Positions 8,316 to 17,008 are shown, counted from the stretch's first letter. The stretch: DNA of 64,000 bases from JAVJUV01 sp047314965 (GCF_047314965.1 NZ_JBLBVK010000053.1:81839-145838), one strand, 5' to 3'. The notes: generated from the letters alone by a model not told the origin. Numbers and translations: made by a program.

Positions 8316-9473
8316 ATGACGGCAATTTTGGGCGCTGTTCACGAGCAAGTTCCGTTTTTGATTGGCGATGTAATGGTGTCTTCTCCGCGGGCACCGCACA
8401 ACAACGTCGTTCATCCCATGTCGGGTGTGCCATCGGTTGCTGCACCGGTTTGGTTTGATACTCGTTATGCTGTCGATTGGCGTCAAAAGCTTGTTGTGAT
8501 TGGCACGCACCTGCTAGTCGCTTGGGCTGGTTCTAGGTTGGAAGCTCGCGCAACGATCCGAAGAATGCGTGAGCGTTACGCCCAGATCGACCCAACCGAC
8601 TTTTCGCAGTTGGAGACTTGTTTGCAAGTTGCGGACGAGCTTGAGATTAGCAAATGCGATTTCATTTTTCTTCTTGCTAACAGGCAACGGTGGGGCTTGC
8701 GTAGCTACGGTCGCGGTGCAACAGGATTCAAAACTCGCTGGTCCGAGAATGCAGTAGCAGCGGGCTCAGGCTCGGACATGTTGATCGACTCTTTGGACGT
8801 GGTGTCTGAGTTTGGGGATCGCGCCATTGACCCGTTTAATCGCACCTTGGGTCAACTTGTCCTCGCTGCGGCTAGAATGTGGTACTTTGACTTGTCTGGT
8901 GTTGGAGCGACTTACGCGTTTGGAGGATGCTTTGAGATGGCAATCCGACAAAATAGCCAAATCTCCAAACTGGACGACGTACTATTTGTCAGCCATGTCT
9001 ATCGTCCCAACGAAGGCATCGGATTGCTGCCGTATTTCTTGAAGATAGACTATGTTGGTGACCTACTCGTTGCTAGGGTTCTCGATTTTTCTTTGCCGCC
9101 AAAATCACCGGACGTTGATTTTGACTACAAGAGGACTGCCGTATATGTAATTCCGCCGGTCGATACAATCTGGTCAGCTTCAAACCCTGCGCCCGAGCGG
9201 GAGGCGCTTATGGCTGAATTGGGTAGTTTGAACGCTTCCCATTTTGGAACTTATGTGAATATTCCTTCCGTCGATCCTAAAAAGAACCCGCACTCGGTTT
9301 CGCTTCACACGTACAACACTGAAAGTAGACCGATTGAGTTCGAGTTTGGGGAAGGCGAGTTGCCTGTTGGTTTCAACATGACGGATACATACTTGAACGG
9401 CGTAATTAGAGCTGTCAGGGACACGCTGATTGATGCCAATGAGCCTGTGCCAAAGTCGTGGGACAGCATATGA
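8316..9473 (+). CDS. solitary proteasome/HslV-like N-terminal threonine hydrolase (putative)
   Basis: A 385-residue protein. With the ATG at 8316 (GAGG 8-9 nt upstream) it begins M-T-A-I-L-G, so Met removal would expose Thr1 as in HslV and proteasome beta subunits. Numbering from that Thr, Asp17 falls in FLIGD exactly at the beta-subunit position. QKLVVIGTHLLVAWAGS matches the Lys33-to-Ala-Gly segment with the same 13-residue spacing, though Lys is at 57 because of a 24-residue insertion. AAGSGSD (about 147-153) matches the Gly-Ser-Gly motif around Ser129. About 190 further residues follow the usual end of HslV and are not recognised. No HslU-like ATPase is adjacent. Codon use is more A/T-rich than in the neighbours. 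An upstream TTG (8298) would add six residues and bury the Thr. Confidence 0.6.
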   Translation: MTAILGAVHEQVPFLIGDVMVSSPRAPHNNVVHPMSGVPSVAAPVWFDTRYAVDWRQKLVVIGTHLLVAWAGSRLEARATIRRMRERYAQIDPTDFSQLETCLQVADELEISKCDFIFLLANRQRWGLRSYGRGATGFKTRWSENAVAAGSGSDMLIDSLDVVSEFGDRAIDPFNRTLGQLVLAAARMWYFDLSGVGATYAFGGCFEMAIRQNSQISKLDDVLFVSHVYRPNEGIGLLPYFLKIDYVGDLLVARVLDFSLPPKSPDVDFDYKRTAVYVIPPVDTIWSASNPAPEREALMAELGSLNASHFGTYVNIPSVDPKKNPHSVSLHTYNTESRPIEFEFGEGELPVGFNMTDTYLNGVIRAVRDTLIDANEPVPKSWDSI

Positions 9474-9486
9474 TAGGGTGCAGCTT

Positions 9487-9503
9487 ATTGGGTTTTGCCC
9501 AAT
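9487..9503 (+). terminator. short hairpin after the islet gene
   Basis: ATTGGG (9487-9492) and CCCAAT (9498-9503) pair over 6 bp around a TTTTG loop, 14 bp after the stop codon. There is no uridine tract, so it is only a weak terminator or an mRNA end stabiliser. Confidence 0.3.
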
Positions 9504-9594
9504 TCACTGTAAGCCAAGTTCCAGTTCGCGGCCATTGACTGTCATATTAAGTGCGTCCGGTTAGTCCCGCGAGCGGACACGACAAATTCCGCCC

Positions 9595-11319
9595 TCAGCG
9601 CATCTCCTCGACCGGCGTGACGCCAAGTATCCCCAGACCGTTCGCGATCACCACCGCCACCGCGCGCGGAAGCGCGATCTTGGCCGCCGTGGCCGCCGGC
9701 TCATCCTCCTGGAGGAAGCGCAGCGCCGGTTTGTCGTTGCCCTTGTTCCAGAGTGCGTGGAAATCCGAGGCCAGTTCATAGAGATAGAACGCCACCCGGT
9801 GCGGCTCGTGGTTCCGGGCCGCGATCTCCACCAGGCGCGGCCATTCCGCGATCTTCTTCGCCACCTGGAACTCGGCCTCATCCTCCAGCTTCGCGTTGTC
9901 GGACCAGTCGAGATGCATCTCCTCGGCCTTCCGCATCACGCTCCGGATCCGGGCATGGGCGTATTGCACATAGAAAACCGGGTTATCCTTCGACTGCTCG
10001 GTCACCTTGTCGAAATCGAAATCCAGCGGCGCGTCATTCTTCCGCGTCAGCATGTGGAACCGCGTCACGTCAGGCCCCACCTGCTCGACCACGTCGCGCA
10101 GAGTGATGAACGTCCCCGCCCGTTTCGACATCTTGAACGGCTCGCCGTTCTTGTAGAGCTTCACCAGCTGCGTCAGCTTGATATCCAGCGGCACCCGGCC
10201 ACCCGACAGCGCGCTGACGGCGGCGTTCATCCGCTTGACATAGCCGCCATGATCGGCCCCGAAAATGTCGATCAGCTCGTCGAAGCCCCGCGCGATCTTG
10301 TCCCAATGATAGGCGATATCGGGCGCGAAATAGGTCCAGGAGCCGTCCGACTTCATGATCGGGCGGTCCACGTCATCGCCATGCTCGGTCGACTTGAACA
10401 GCGTCTGTTCCCGCGGCTCCCAGTCCTCGGGTACCTTGCCCTTGGGCGGCTCCAGCGTGCCCTTGTAGATCAGACCCTTCTTCTTCAATTCCTCGATCGC
10501 CGCCTCGATCCGGCCCGTGCCGTAAAGGGACTTCTCGGAGTAGAAGACATCCATCTTCACGCCGATGGCCGCCAGGTCCTCGCGGATCAGGTCCATCATG
10601 GCCTCGGTCGCGAAATCTCGCACTTCGTCCAGCCAGTCCGCCTCGGGCTTGTCTAGAAGCGTGTCGCCGTATTTCGCCTTGAGCGCCTCGCCGATGGGAA
10701 TGAGGTAGTCGCCCGGATACAGACCCTCGGCGATCTCGGGCGACAGCCCGTTCGCCTCGCGGTACCGCTCATAGGCCGACCGCGCCAGCACGTCGACCTG
10801 TGCGCCGCCGTCGTTGATGTAGTACTCACGGGTCACGTCATAGCCCGCGAAAGCCAGCAGGGATGCCAGCGCATCGCCGAACACCGCCCCCCGCGTATGC
10901 CCGACATGCAGCGGCCCGGTCGGGTTCGCGCTCACATATTCCACGTTCACCTTCACATGGCTGCCCATGCCCGAATGGCCAAAGCTCTTTCCGGCATCGA
11001 TGGCCTCGGCCACGATGTCATGCCAGACGGCGGGCTTCAGGCGCAGGTTGATGAACCCCGGCCCCGCCACCTCGGCGCTCTCGATGTTTGGGTCGGTCGC
11101 CAGCCGCTCCACCAGCTCCTCGGCAATCGCGCGCGGCGCCTTTCCGGCCGGCTTGGCCAAGACCATCGCAGCGTTGGTGGCCATGTCTCCGTGCGCGGCA
11201 TCCCGCGGCGGCTCGACGGCCACGGCGCCCCAGGACAGGTTGGATGGCAGATGCCCGTCGGCCACCATTGCGTCCAGCGTTTCGATGACAGAGGTGCGGA
11301 TTTCGGCGAAGATGTTCAT
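9595..11319 (-). CDS. argS: arginyl-tRNA synthetase
   Basis: A 574-residue class I synthetase that charges tRNA-Arg. The N-terminal Add-1 domain is followed by the HIGH box in PTGPLHVGHTRGAVFGD (about residues 125-140), the KMSK box as FKMSKRAGTFITLRDVV, and the C-terminal anticodon-binding helices from FYVQYAHARIRSVMRK, a strong ArgS signature. The leftward neighbours expected in this group (SPOR gene, nagZ, scpAB) follow only after the islet at 7973-9594. Confidence 0.95.
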   Translation of the reverse strand: MNIFAEIRTSVIETLDAMVADGHLPSNLSWGAVAVEPPRDAAHGDMATNAAMVLAKPAGKAPRAIAEELVERLATDPNIESAEVAGPGFINLRLKPAVWHDIVAEAIDAGKSFGHSGMGSHVKVNVEYVSANPTGPLHVGHTRGAVFGDALASLLAFAGYDVTREYYINDGGAQVDVLARSAYERYREANGLSPEIAEGLYPGDYLIPIGEALKAKYGDTLLDKPEADWLDEVRDFATEAMMDLIREDLAAIGVKMDVFYSEKSLYGTGRIEAAIEELKKKGLIYKGTLEPPKGKVPEDWEPREQTLFKSTEHGDDVDRPIMKSDGSWTYFAPDIAYHWDKIARGFDELIDIFGADHGGYVKRMNAAVSALSGGRVPLDIKLTQLVKLYKNGEPFKMSKRAGTFITLRDVVEQVGPDVTRFHMLTRKNDAPLDFDFDKVTEQSKDNPVFYVQYAHARIRSVMRKAEEMHLDWSDNAKLEDEAEFQVAKKIAEWPRLVEIAARNHEPHRVAFYLYELASDFHALWNKGNDKPALRFLQEDEPAATAAKIALPRAVAVVIANGLGILGVTPVEEMR

Positions 11320-11497
11320 GCGGGTTTTCCTTCAATCGCACCGGGTTTACCACTTCGCCTGTCAGACGCAACGCCGCAGCGCACACGGAAGCGCGGTGCC
11401 TCGACCGCCTGCACGGCTTCCCCCAAACCGGGAATCGTGCGAGGTTCCCCCAATACTATGAGCGCGGCCGACGTGGCCGGAAATTACAGGCACGATC

Positions 11498-12112
11498 ATG
11501 ATGGTTAGAACATTCGCCACCCTCGCCCTCCTTTTTTCCGCAGGGTGCGGTGGCGGGTCTGCGCCGGACAGCACACCGCCGGGACAGACACCCCCCACCG
11601 ACTATTTCTCGGGCAAGATAGCCTATGACGAAATGACGGCACTCTTGGCCGCGCGTTTTAATACCGCCTTCGTCCCTCCTTTCGTCGAAGGAATGCCGAC
11701 AGCCGGCAATGCTTCGTACCAAGGCTATTTTCTGGCCGAAATCCAGACCGACCCGCAAACCACACGACTTCTGGGACTGGCGACCGTCAATGCCAATTTC
11801 GACTCCGGCACAATTTCGGGCGCGGCCTCGGATTTCGTGGGCGTCGACCGGACCGGGGCGATGGACGACTATTCCGGAGGCGTCTCAATGACAGGCGGCT
11901 CGGTCGGCGTGAACCGCCCTAACGATTTCCTGTTGCCCTACAGCGGTTCGCTGAACGGAAACGGCGAGATCGTCAGCCTCTCGGGCACCTTGCTCGGTAC
12001 CTTCAAGGGCGACCCGGTCCTGGGGATTCTTGGCGAGGACAGTGCACCGACGACAGCCATCGACTCAAATCCCTTCACCGGCCAGGTCAATCTGAGCGCG
12101 TTGGGTCTGTAG
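11498..12112 (+). CDS. putative outer-membrane lipoprotein with beta-rich domain
   Basis: A 204-residue protein with a lipoprotein signal peptide: MMVRTFATLALLFSAGC, with Cys17 as the acylation site, then a glycine- and proline-rich spacer to about residue 33. The mature part is rich in Gly, Ser and Thr with alternating hydrophobic residues (YQGYFLAEIQ, GTISGAASDFVG, LSGTLLGTFKG), suggesting a small beta-barrel or beta-sandwich like the transferrin-binding-protein-like domains of Rhodobacteraceae; that family link is inferred. Two adjacent ATGs are possible starts and no good ribosome binding site is seen. It sits opposite to its neighbours argS and dgt. Confidence 0.6.
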   Translation: MMVRTFATLALLFSAGCGGGSAPDSTPPGQTPPTDYFSGKIAYDEMTALLAARFNTAFVPPFVEGMPTAGNASYQGYFLAEIQTDPQTTRLLGLATVNANFDSGTISGAASDFVGVDRTGAMDDYSGGVSMTGGSVGVNRPNDFLLPYSGSLNGNGEIVSLSGTLLGTFKGDPVLGILGEDSAPTTAIDSNPFTGQVNLSALGL

Positions 12113-12130
12113 GCAACGGGATCAGGCCAG

Positions 12131-13306
12131 TTACCCGACCGGGACGCTGCGCATCGCCGAGGCATCCACGCCGCCGACGAACCGCTCGTGGCATTGCAGC
12201 GCGAACCGGTCGGTCATGCCCGCGATATAGTCCGACACGATCCGCGCAAGCGCGGTCTCGCCGTCGGCCTCCTCGACGTCCTTCCGCCATTGCTTCGGCA
12301 GGTTTTCGGGATGCGCCATGAAGAAGGGGAACAACTCGTTCACCACCTTCGTCACTTCCTTGCGCATCTCCACCACCGTCGGCGCGCGGTACATGCGCGT
12401 GAACAGGAACTGCCGGATAACCTTCAGATCCTCGAACATCGGCTCAGAGAAACGGATGATCTGGAAACCGGCATGCCGAATGTCGTCCGCGCTCCTCGGA
12501 GCGATCTCCTGCAGGCTTTCCCTGGCCACCCCGATCACATCCTCGACCAGCATCCCGAAGAAGCGCCGAAGCGCCTCGTGCCGGCGCCGGTAGTAGTTCA
12601 GACCCGGGTACAACTCGTCGACGCGCGCGAAGCAGCGATCCAGGATCGGCATCTCAGCCAGTTCGTCGGTCGAGAACAGTTCGGCCCGCAAGCCATCATG
12701 CAGGTCGTGGTGGTTATAGGCCACATCGTCGGAAATCGCCGCCACCTGCGCCTCGGCGCTGGCATAGGTCTCCAGCTCCAGATCGTGCAGTTCCTGGTAT
12801 TCGGCCAGCGCCCAGGGCAGCGCGCCCGTCACCGGACCGTTATGCTTGGCGATCCCCTCCAGCGTCTCCCAGGTCAGGTTCAGCCCGTCGAACTGCGCGT
12901 AATGCCGCTCCAGCGCGGTGACGATCCGAACCGCCTGCGCATTGTGGTCGAACCCACCGTAGGGCGCCATCAGCAGCGTCAGCGCATCCTCGCCCGTGTG
13001 TCCGAAGGGCGGATGGCCCAGGTCATGGGCCAGCGCCACCGCCTCGGTCAGCTCCGCATTCAGCCCCAACGCGCCCGAGATCGTGCGTGCCACCTGTGCC
13101 ACCTCGATCGAATGGGTCAGCCGCGTGCGGAAATAGTCGCCCTCGTGCTCGATGAAGACCTGCGTCTTGTGCTTCAGCCGCCGGAAGGCGCTGGCATGGA
13201 TGATCCTGTCCCGGTCACGCTGGAAGCATGACCGGAAGGTGCTCTCATCCTCCGGATAGAGCCGTCCCCGGCTCTCGGCCGGATCAGATGCATATGGCGC
13301 GCGCAT
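12131..13306 (-). CDS. dgt: deoxyguanosinetriphosphate triphosphohydrolase-like protein
   Basis: A 391-residue HD-superfamily dNTPase that splits dNTP to deoxynucleoside and triphosphate. The metal site is visible as RLTHSIEVAQVAR (His) and VALAHDLGHPPFGHTGE (HD), with the N-terminal signature FRSCFQRDRDRIIHASAFRRLKHKTQ split around it. The start is taken as the ATG at 13306, preceded by GCAGGGAC, since relatives begin MRAPYASDP; a TTG 30 bp upstream is possible. It is divergent from erpA across 77 bp and convergent with the lipoprotein gene. Confidence 0.9.
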   Translation of the reverse strand: MRAPYASDPAESRGRLYPEDESTFRSCFQRDRDRIIHASAFRRLKHKTQVFIEHEGDYFRTRLTHSIEVAQVARTISGALGLNAELTEAVALAHDLGHPPFGHTGEDALTLLMAPYGGFDHNAQAVRIVTALERHYAQFDGLNLTWETLEGIAKHNGPVTGALPWALAEYQELHDLELETYASAEAQVAAISDDVAYNHHDLHDGLRAELFSTDELAEMPILDRCFARVDELYPGLNYYRRRHEALRRFFGMLVEDVIGVARESLQEIAPRSADDIRHAGFQIIRFSEPMFEDLKVIRQFLFTRMYRAPTVVEMRKEVTKVVNELFPFFMAHPENLPKQWRKDVEEADGETALARIVSDYIAGMTDRFALQCHERFVGGVDASAMRSVPVG

Positions 13307-13383
13307 GTCCCTGCCCGTCTTGTTCGCCTGTCCCAAGGCCCATATATTGTCGAAAGCCCTGAATTGAAACGTCGGAGTCCATC

Positions 13384-13716
13384 ATGGACCTGAACCTGCC
13401 ACCCAAAGTCACTTCCCGCGCCTTCGCGCGGCTGGCCGAGATCAACGACGGATCGGACGCCCCCAAGGCGCTGCGCGTCGCGGTCGAAGGCGGCGGTTGC
13501 TCGGGGTTCCAGTACAACATCGATCTCGACGAACCCGCCGAGGGCGACCTCGTGCTTGAAGGCGACGGTCAGAAAGTCGTGGTGGACGAGGTCTCGCTGC
13601 CGTTTCTCTCGAACGCGGTCATCGACTTCACCGAGGAACTGATCGGCGCGCGCTTCGTGATCGAAAACCCGAACGCCACCTCCTCCTGCGGCTGCGGCAC
13701 CAGCTTCTCGATCTGA
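13384..13716 (+). CDS. erpA: iron-sulfur cluster insertion protein ErpA (A-type carrier)
   Basis: A 110-residue A-type carrier. The three cluster-ligand cysteines are present in GGGCSGFQYNI and SSCGCGTSF. The N-terminal APKALRV-VEGGGCSG and FVIENPNATSSCGCG pattern is closest to ErpA, which hands [4Fe-4S] clusters to apo-enzymes such as IspG, also encoded in this window. It is divergent from dgt, the usual arrangement in this group. Confidence 0.9.
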   Translation: MDLNLPPKVTSRAFARLAEINDGSDAPKALRVAVEGGGCSGFQYNIDLDEPAEGDLVLEGDGQKVVVDEVSLPFLSNAVIDFTEELIGARFVIENPNATSSCGCGTSFSI

Positions 13717-13749
13717 GCCTCTGCCTGCCCCGATACGGAATTCACCCGA

Positions 13750-14175
13750 TCAGGACTCGGAGCCAAACCCCGAACCGCTGGCGGCCGGAGCGAGGCGAAT
13801 CAATCTGGAATCGAGTACCGCAGCCTGCCGATGCTTCACCGCCTCCCGGTACACCGGATCGCGGATCATTTCGACGAAGGCCGTGACAGACGGGTACTCT
13901 GCGACAAAGCATTCGTCCCAGGCTTCTGCCTCTGATCCAATCAGCATGCACTCGAAGTTGCCGCGCCAGACAATTCTGCCGCCCAACCTCGCGAACACGG
14001 GGTAACTCTCGCGGCCATAGGCTGCATAGGCTTCGGCACCGGTCGCATAACGTCCGTCGGGATAAGCCGCATGGTCGCGAAATCGAACCAGGTTCAGCAT
14101 GTGGATCGGCCCAGGACGATCGTTCGCTCGAAACGCGGCAAAGGCCTGCCTGGTCGGGTCGACAAATCTGGACAT
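13750..14175 (-). CDS. DUF1330 family protein
   Basis: A 141-residue cytoplasmic protein with the DUF1330/dimeric alpha-beta barrel pattern: GPIHMLNLVRFRD near residue 22, AYAAYGRESYPVFARLGGRIVWRG, then ECFVAEYPSVTAFVEMIRDPVYREAVKHRQAAVLDSRL split over two strands. The start is the ATG at 14175 (MSRFVDP), since the 15 residues upstream are unlike the family. No biochemical role is established for DUF1330. It stands between erpA and the desaturase. Confidence 0.75.
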   Translation of the reverse strand: MSRFVDPTRQAFAAFRANDRPGPIHMLNLVRFRDHAAYPDGRYATGAEAYAAYGRESYPVFARLGGRIVWRGNFECMLIGSEAEAWDECFVAEYPSVTAFVEMIRDPVYREAVKHRQAAVLDSRLIRLAPAASGSGFGSES

Positions 14176-14283
14176 GCGCACAATACCTTGTCCGGGCCGC
14201 CCCCTGTCGTCACCGGGCACTTAGCGCAATTCCTCTGGCGCGCATAAACTCGTGCAAGAGACTGCGATTCACATTCTGGCCAC

Positions 14284-15306
14284 CTAGGCCCTCAGCGCGC
14301 GCGCCTGTGAAAAGGACAGAAGACGCCGCGTCTTCTCGTCCCAAAGATGCAGGCGCACGGTGGCGAGACTCTCGCGGATGGTCATGCGATTGAGGTCCGA
14401 CAAGGGCGGATGATCGCGCAATACCTCGGGCAGCCGATAGAACGGGATGCGGCTGTTCAAATGGTGAACATGGTGGATCCCGATATTCGCCGACAGCCAT
14501 TGCAGCGGCCTCGGCAAGACATAATGCGAACTGCCGGCCAACGCTGCCTCCTGCAGCTGCCATTCCTCGCCGCTCCGCCAGTGAGTCTCTTCGAACTGGT
14601 GCTGAACGTAGAACAGCCAGACACCCGCGGTCCCCGCCAGAAGCGAGGTCGGCAGGAAGATCAGCAGGATCGGCATCAGGCCACCGAAATAGAACACGAT
14701 CCCAAGCGCCGCGATGATCCCGGCGTTCGTCGCCATAGCGCTCAGCCAGTACCTGGCGCTGGCCATGAACCCGATCGGCAGGCGGTTCTGCAGGAAGAAC
14801 AGGTACCCCGGCCCCAGCCCGAACAGGACGATCGGATGCCGGTACAGGCGGTAGACGAAGCGGTTGAAAGGTGTGCGCTGATAGTACTCGTCGACCGTCA
14901 GCGTCATGACATCGCCGATCCCCCGGTGGCTCAGATCGCCGGCAGACCCATGGTGGATGGAATGGGAGCGCCGCCAGACATCGTAAGGCGTGAGGGTAAG
15001 AACACCGATCACCCTACCCAGCCAGTCGCTGGCCGTCCGGTTCTTGAAGAACGCGCCATGCCCGCAGTCGTGCTGAATGGTGAACAGCCGCAACAGGAAA
15101 CCCGCGTTGCAGAGCGCGATCCCAAGCGTCAGCCAGTAACTGATCGACAGCGACCACCAGGCCAGCGCCCAAAGGGCGACAAAGGGGCCGACCGTGACGG
15201 CCAGTTCGAACAGGCTGCGCGCAGCATCCGGTTCACGATAGCTCGCAATGATCCGCGCCCAGTCTTTCGCCGCGCGGCCCTCGCTCTCAATCGGAATATC
15301 TGACAT
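14284..15306 (-). CDS. fatty acid desaturase family membrane protein
   Basis: A 340-residue membrane di-iron enzyme. Three histidine clusters are present: HDCGHGAFF (about residue 85), HSIHHGSAGD (about 120) and IHHVHHLNSRIPFYRLPE (about 285), together supplying the ligands of acyl-lipid desaturases. Four hydrophobic segments lie between them (VGPFVALWALAWWSL, YWLTLGIALCNAGFLL, and two near residues 200-250). The start at 15306 (MSDIPIESEG) gives the family length; the frame extends 150 bp further but that part is not desaturase-like. The regiospecificity and substrate cannot be read from sequence. Confidence 0.87.
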   Translation of the reverse strand: MSDIPIESEGRAAKDWARIIASYREPDAARSLFELAVTVGPFVALWALAWWSLSISYWLTLGIALCNAGFLLRLFTIQHDCGHGAFFKNRTASDWLGRVIGVLTLTPYDVWRRSHSIHHGSAGDLSHRGIGDVMTLTVDEYYQRTPFNRFVYRLYRHPIVLFGLGPGYLFFLQNRLPIGFMASARYWLSAMATNAGIIAALGIVFYFGGLMPILLIFLPTSLLAGTAGVWLFYVQHQFEETHWRSGEEWQLQEAALAGSSHYVLPRPLQWLSANIGIHHVHHLNSRIPFYRLPEVLRDHPPLSDLNRMTIRESLATVRLHLWDEKTRRLLSFSQARALRA

Positions 15307-15536
15307 CTGCCTGCTTTGTTCTTGTTGTTGACAGATTGAATAGACGAAAGCCCGCGCAGTGCAAATGCTACTTTGCCTCACCGGCCGAAAAGATGCCGCG
15401 ATTTTTAGCGTCGTTCGGGATTTCACGCCCGGCGTGTCGGACACCGAGGCGCGCATCTGCGGCCGCGACGCAATGACCGGTTAACTCCCCGTTCATATTG
15501 GGTACCCGTTCCACCATATCTGGGGGCTGCCCGGAT

Positions 15537-15591
15537 GACACGCATACGGTTGCCATACGTTTTGCCGACGCCTTGCCGACGCACAGCCGAC
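15537..15591 (+). repeat. five degenerate 11-bp tandem repeats, locus 1
   Basis: In the 334-bp gap between the desaturase and xthA, five consecutive 11-mers can be aligned without gaps: GACACGCATAC, GGTTGCCATAC, GTTTTGCCGAC, GCCTTGCCGAC and GCACAGCCGAC. Each ends in RYAC or CGAC after a GC. The spacing of 11 bp places every copy on nearly the same face of the helix. The array ends 49 bp before the xthA start. The same 11-mer, including an exact GTTTTGCCGAC, recurs at 51826-51858. Nothing else was recognised in the gap. Confidence 0.6.
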
Positions 15592-15640
15592 AGCAGGTTT
15601 CCGCTTTGACAAGACCGCGCATTTCCCGTCATGTGACCCC

Positions 15641-16420
15641 ATGAAAATCGCGACATTCAACATCAACGGCATCAAGGCGCGGATCGACGCGCTCACCGGG
15701 TGGCTCACCGAAAGCCAGCCCGACGTGGCCTGCCTGCAGGAAATAAAGTCGGTGGACGAGAACTTCCCCCGCCAGCATTTCGAGGATATGGGCTACACGG
15801 TCGAAACCCATGGCCAGAAAAGCTTCAACGGCGTGGCGATCCTTTCCAGACTGCCGCTCGAAGATGTCACCCGCGGCCTGCCGGGCGATGATGGAGACGA
15901 ACAGGCCCGCTGGATCGAGGCAACCGTGATGGGCGAAAAGCCGATCCGCGTCTGCGGCCTTTACCTGCCGAATGGCAACCCGGCTCCCGGCCCCAAGTAC
16001 GACTACAAGCTCGCCTGGATGAAGCGGTTGAAGGCCCGAGCTCAAGCCCTTCTTATCGCGGAAGAACCCGCGATCATGTGTGGAGACTACAACATCATCC
16101 CCCAGGACGAGGACGCCGCCCGACCCGAAGCATGGCGCGATGACGCGCTTGCCATGCAGCCCTCGCGCGAAGCCTTCCGCGAAATCCTCAACCTCGGCTT
16201 CACCGACGCTTTCCGCGCCCGCACTCAGGGGCCGGGGCATTACACGTTCTGGGATTACCAGGCCAACGCCTTTGACCGGAACGACGGCATCCGCATCGAC
16301 CACCATCTGCTTACCCCGCAGGCCGCCGATCTTCTGAACGATTGCTGGATCGAAGCCGCTGTGCGCGGGCGCGAGAAACCCTCCGATCACGTGCCGATCT
16401 GGATCGATCTCGCAGCCTGA
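15641..16420 (+). CDS. xthA: exodeoxyribonuclease III (AP endonuclease)
   Basis: A 259-residue member of the exonuclease-endonuclease-phosphatase fold. Key motifs appear in order: KIATFNINGIKARID, CLQEIKS with the metal-binding Glu, CGDYNIIPQDEDA (Asp/Asn), the conserved RIDHHLLT, and PSDHVPIWIDL with the catalytic Asp-His. It repairs abasic sites and 3'-blocked ends in the cytoplasm. It is a separate rightward unit preceded by the 11-bp repeat array. Confidence 0.93.
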   Translation: MKIATFNINGIKARIDALTGWLTESQPDVACLQEIKSVDENFPRQHFEDMGYTVETHGQKSFNGVAILSRLPLEDVTRGLPGDDGDEQARWIEATVMGEKPIRVCGLYLPNGNPAPGPKYDYKLAWMKRLKARAQALLIAEEPAIMCGDYNIIPQDEDAARPEAWRDDALAMQPSREAFREILNLGFTDAFRARTQGPGHYTFWDYQANAFDRNDGIRIDHHLLTPQAADLLNDCWIEAAVRGREKPSDHVPIWIDLAA

Positions 16421-16534
16421 TATTGCATGACATCGGCCGCAGCCCCCAGATAGGCGCCAACCCGCCGACACGGCTCCGGCTGCCTTACTTCTGCCAGAAC
16501 CGGTGGTTAACCACGGATCAAAAGGAGCAGACCG

Positions 16535-17008
16535 ATGACACGTACTCTCGCCCTCATCCTCGCCGCCACAGCCGCGCTTCAGCTGTCCGCGCCCCCCGTT
16601 TCCGCCAAGGACAAGGGCTGCCCGCCCGGCCTCGCCAAAAAGACCCCAGCATGCGTGCCTCCGGGACTTGCAAAAAAGGGTGTAACCAAAGGGGATTTCG
16701 AGGAAATTCGCCGCGAAGACGATGACGAGGATGATTATGTCTATGACCGCTGGCGCCGCGGCGACCGCCTGCCGTCCGACCGGTACGTGATCCTGGACGA
16801 AGGCGACCGGGTCATCTTCGAAGGCCAGGAATACATTGTCGTCGATACCGACAACGGCACCGTCCTGCGCCGTGGGGACGATTGGTACCGCCTGCCTCGG
16901 TACGATGACAGCGAATATGTCCGTATCGGAGACGCCATCATCAGGGTCAATCGCGAGACGAAGCAGGTGATCGACCTGATCCGCCTTGCCGATCTTATTC
17001 TAAGCTGA
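16535..17008 (+). CDS. exported RcnB/CigR-like small protein
   Basis: A 157-residue protein with a clear signal peptide (MTRTLALILAATAALQLSAPPVSA, cleavage after VSA near residue 24). The mature N-terminus has a duplicated CPPGLAKK / CVPPGLAKK motif, one cysteine in each copy. An acidic stretch (REDDDEDDYV) and a GDRLPSDRYVILDEGDRV segment follow, resembling the RcnB-like domain of periplasmic proteins. The C-terminus YVRIGDAIIRVNRETKQVIDLI also fits that group. Periplasmic location is well supported; function is unknown. Confidence 0.75.
   Translation: MTRTLALILAATAALQLSAPPVSAKDKGCPPGLAKKTPACVPPGLAKKGVTKGDFEEIRREDDDEDDYVYDRWRRGDRLPSDRYVILDEGDRVIFEGQEYIVVDTDNGTVLRRGDDWYRLPRYDDSEYVRIGDAIIRVNRETKQVIDLIRLADLILS

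Noticed and set aside
8049..8510. 153-codon leftward frame covering the start of the islet gene
   Set aside because: It overlaps the better-supported rightward gene with its beta-subunit motifs, and shows no signal or domain pattern.
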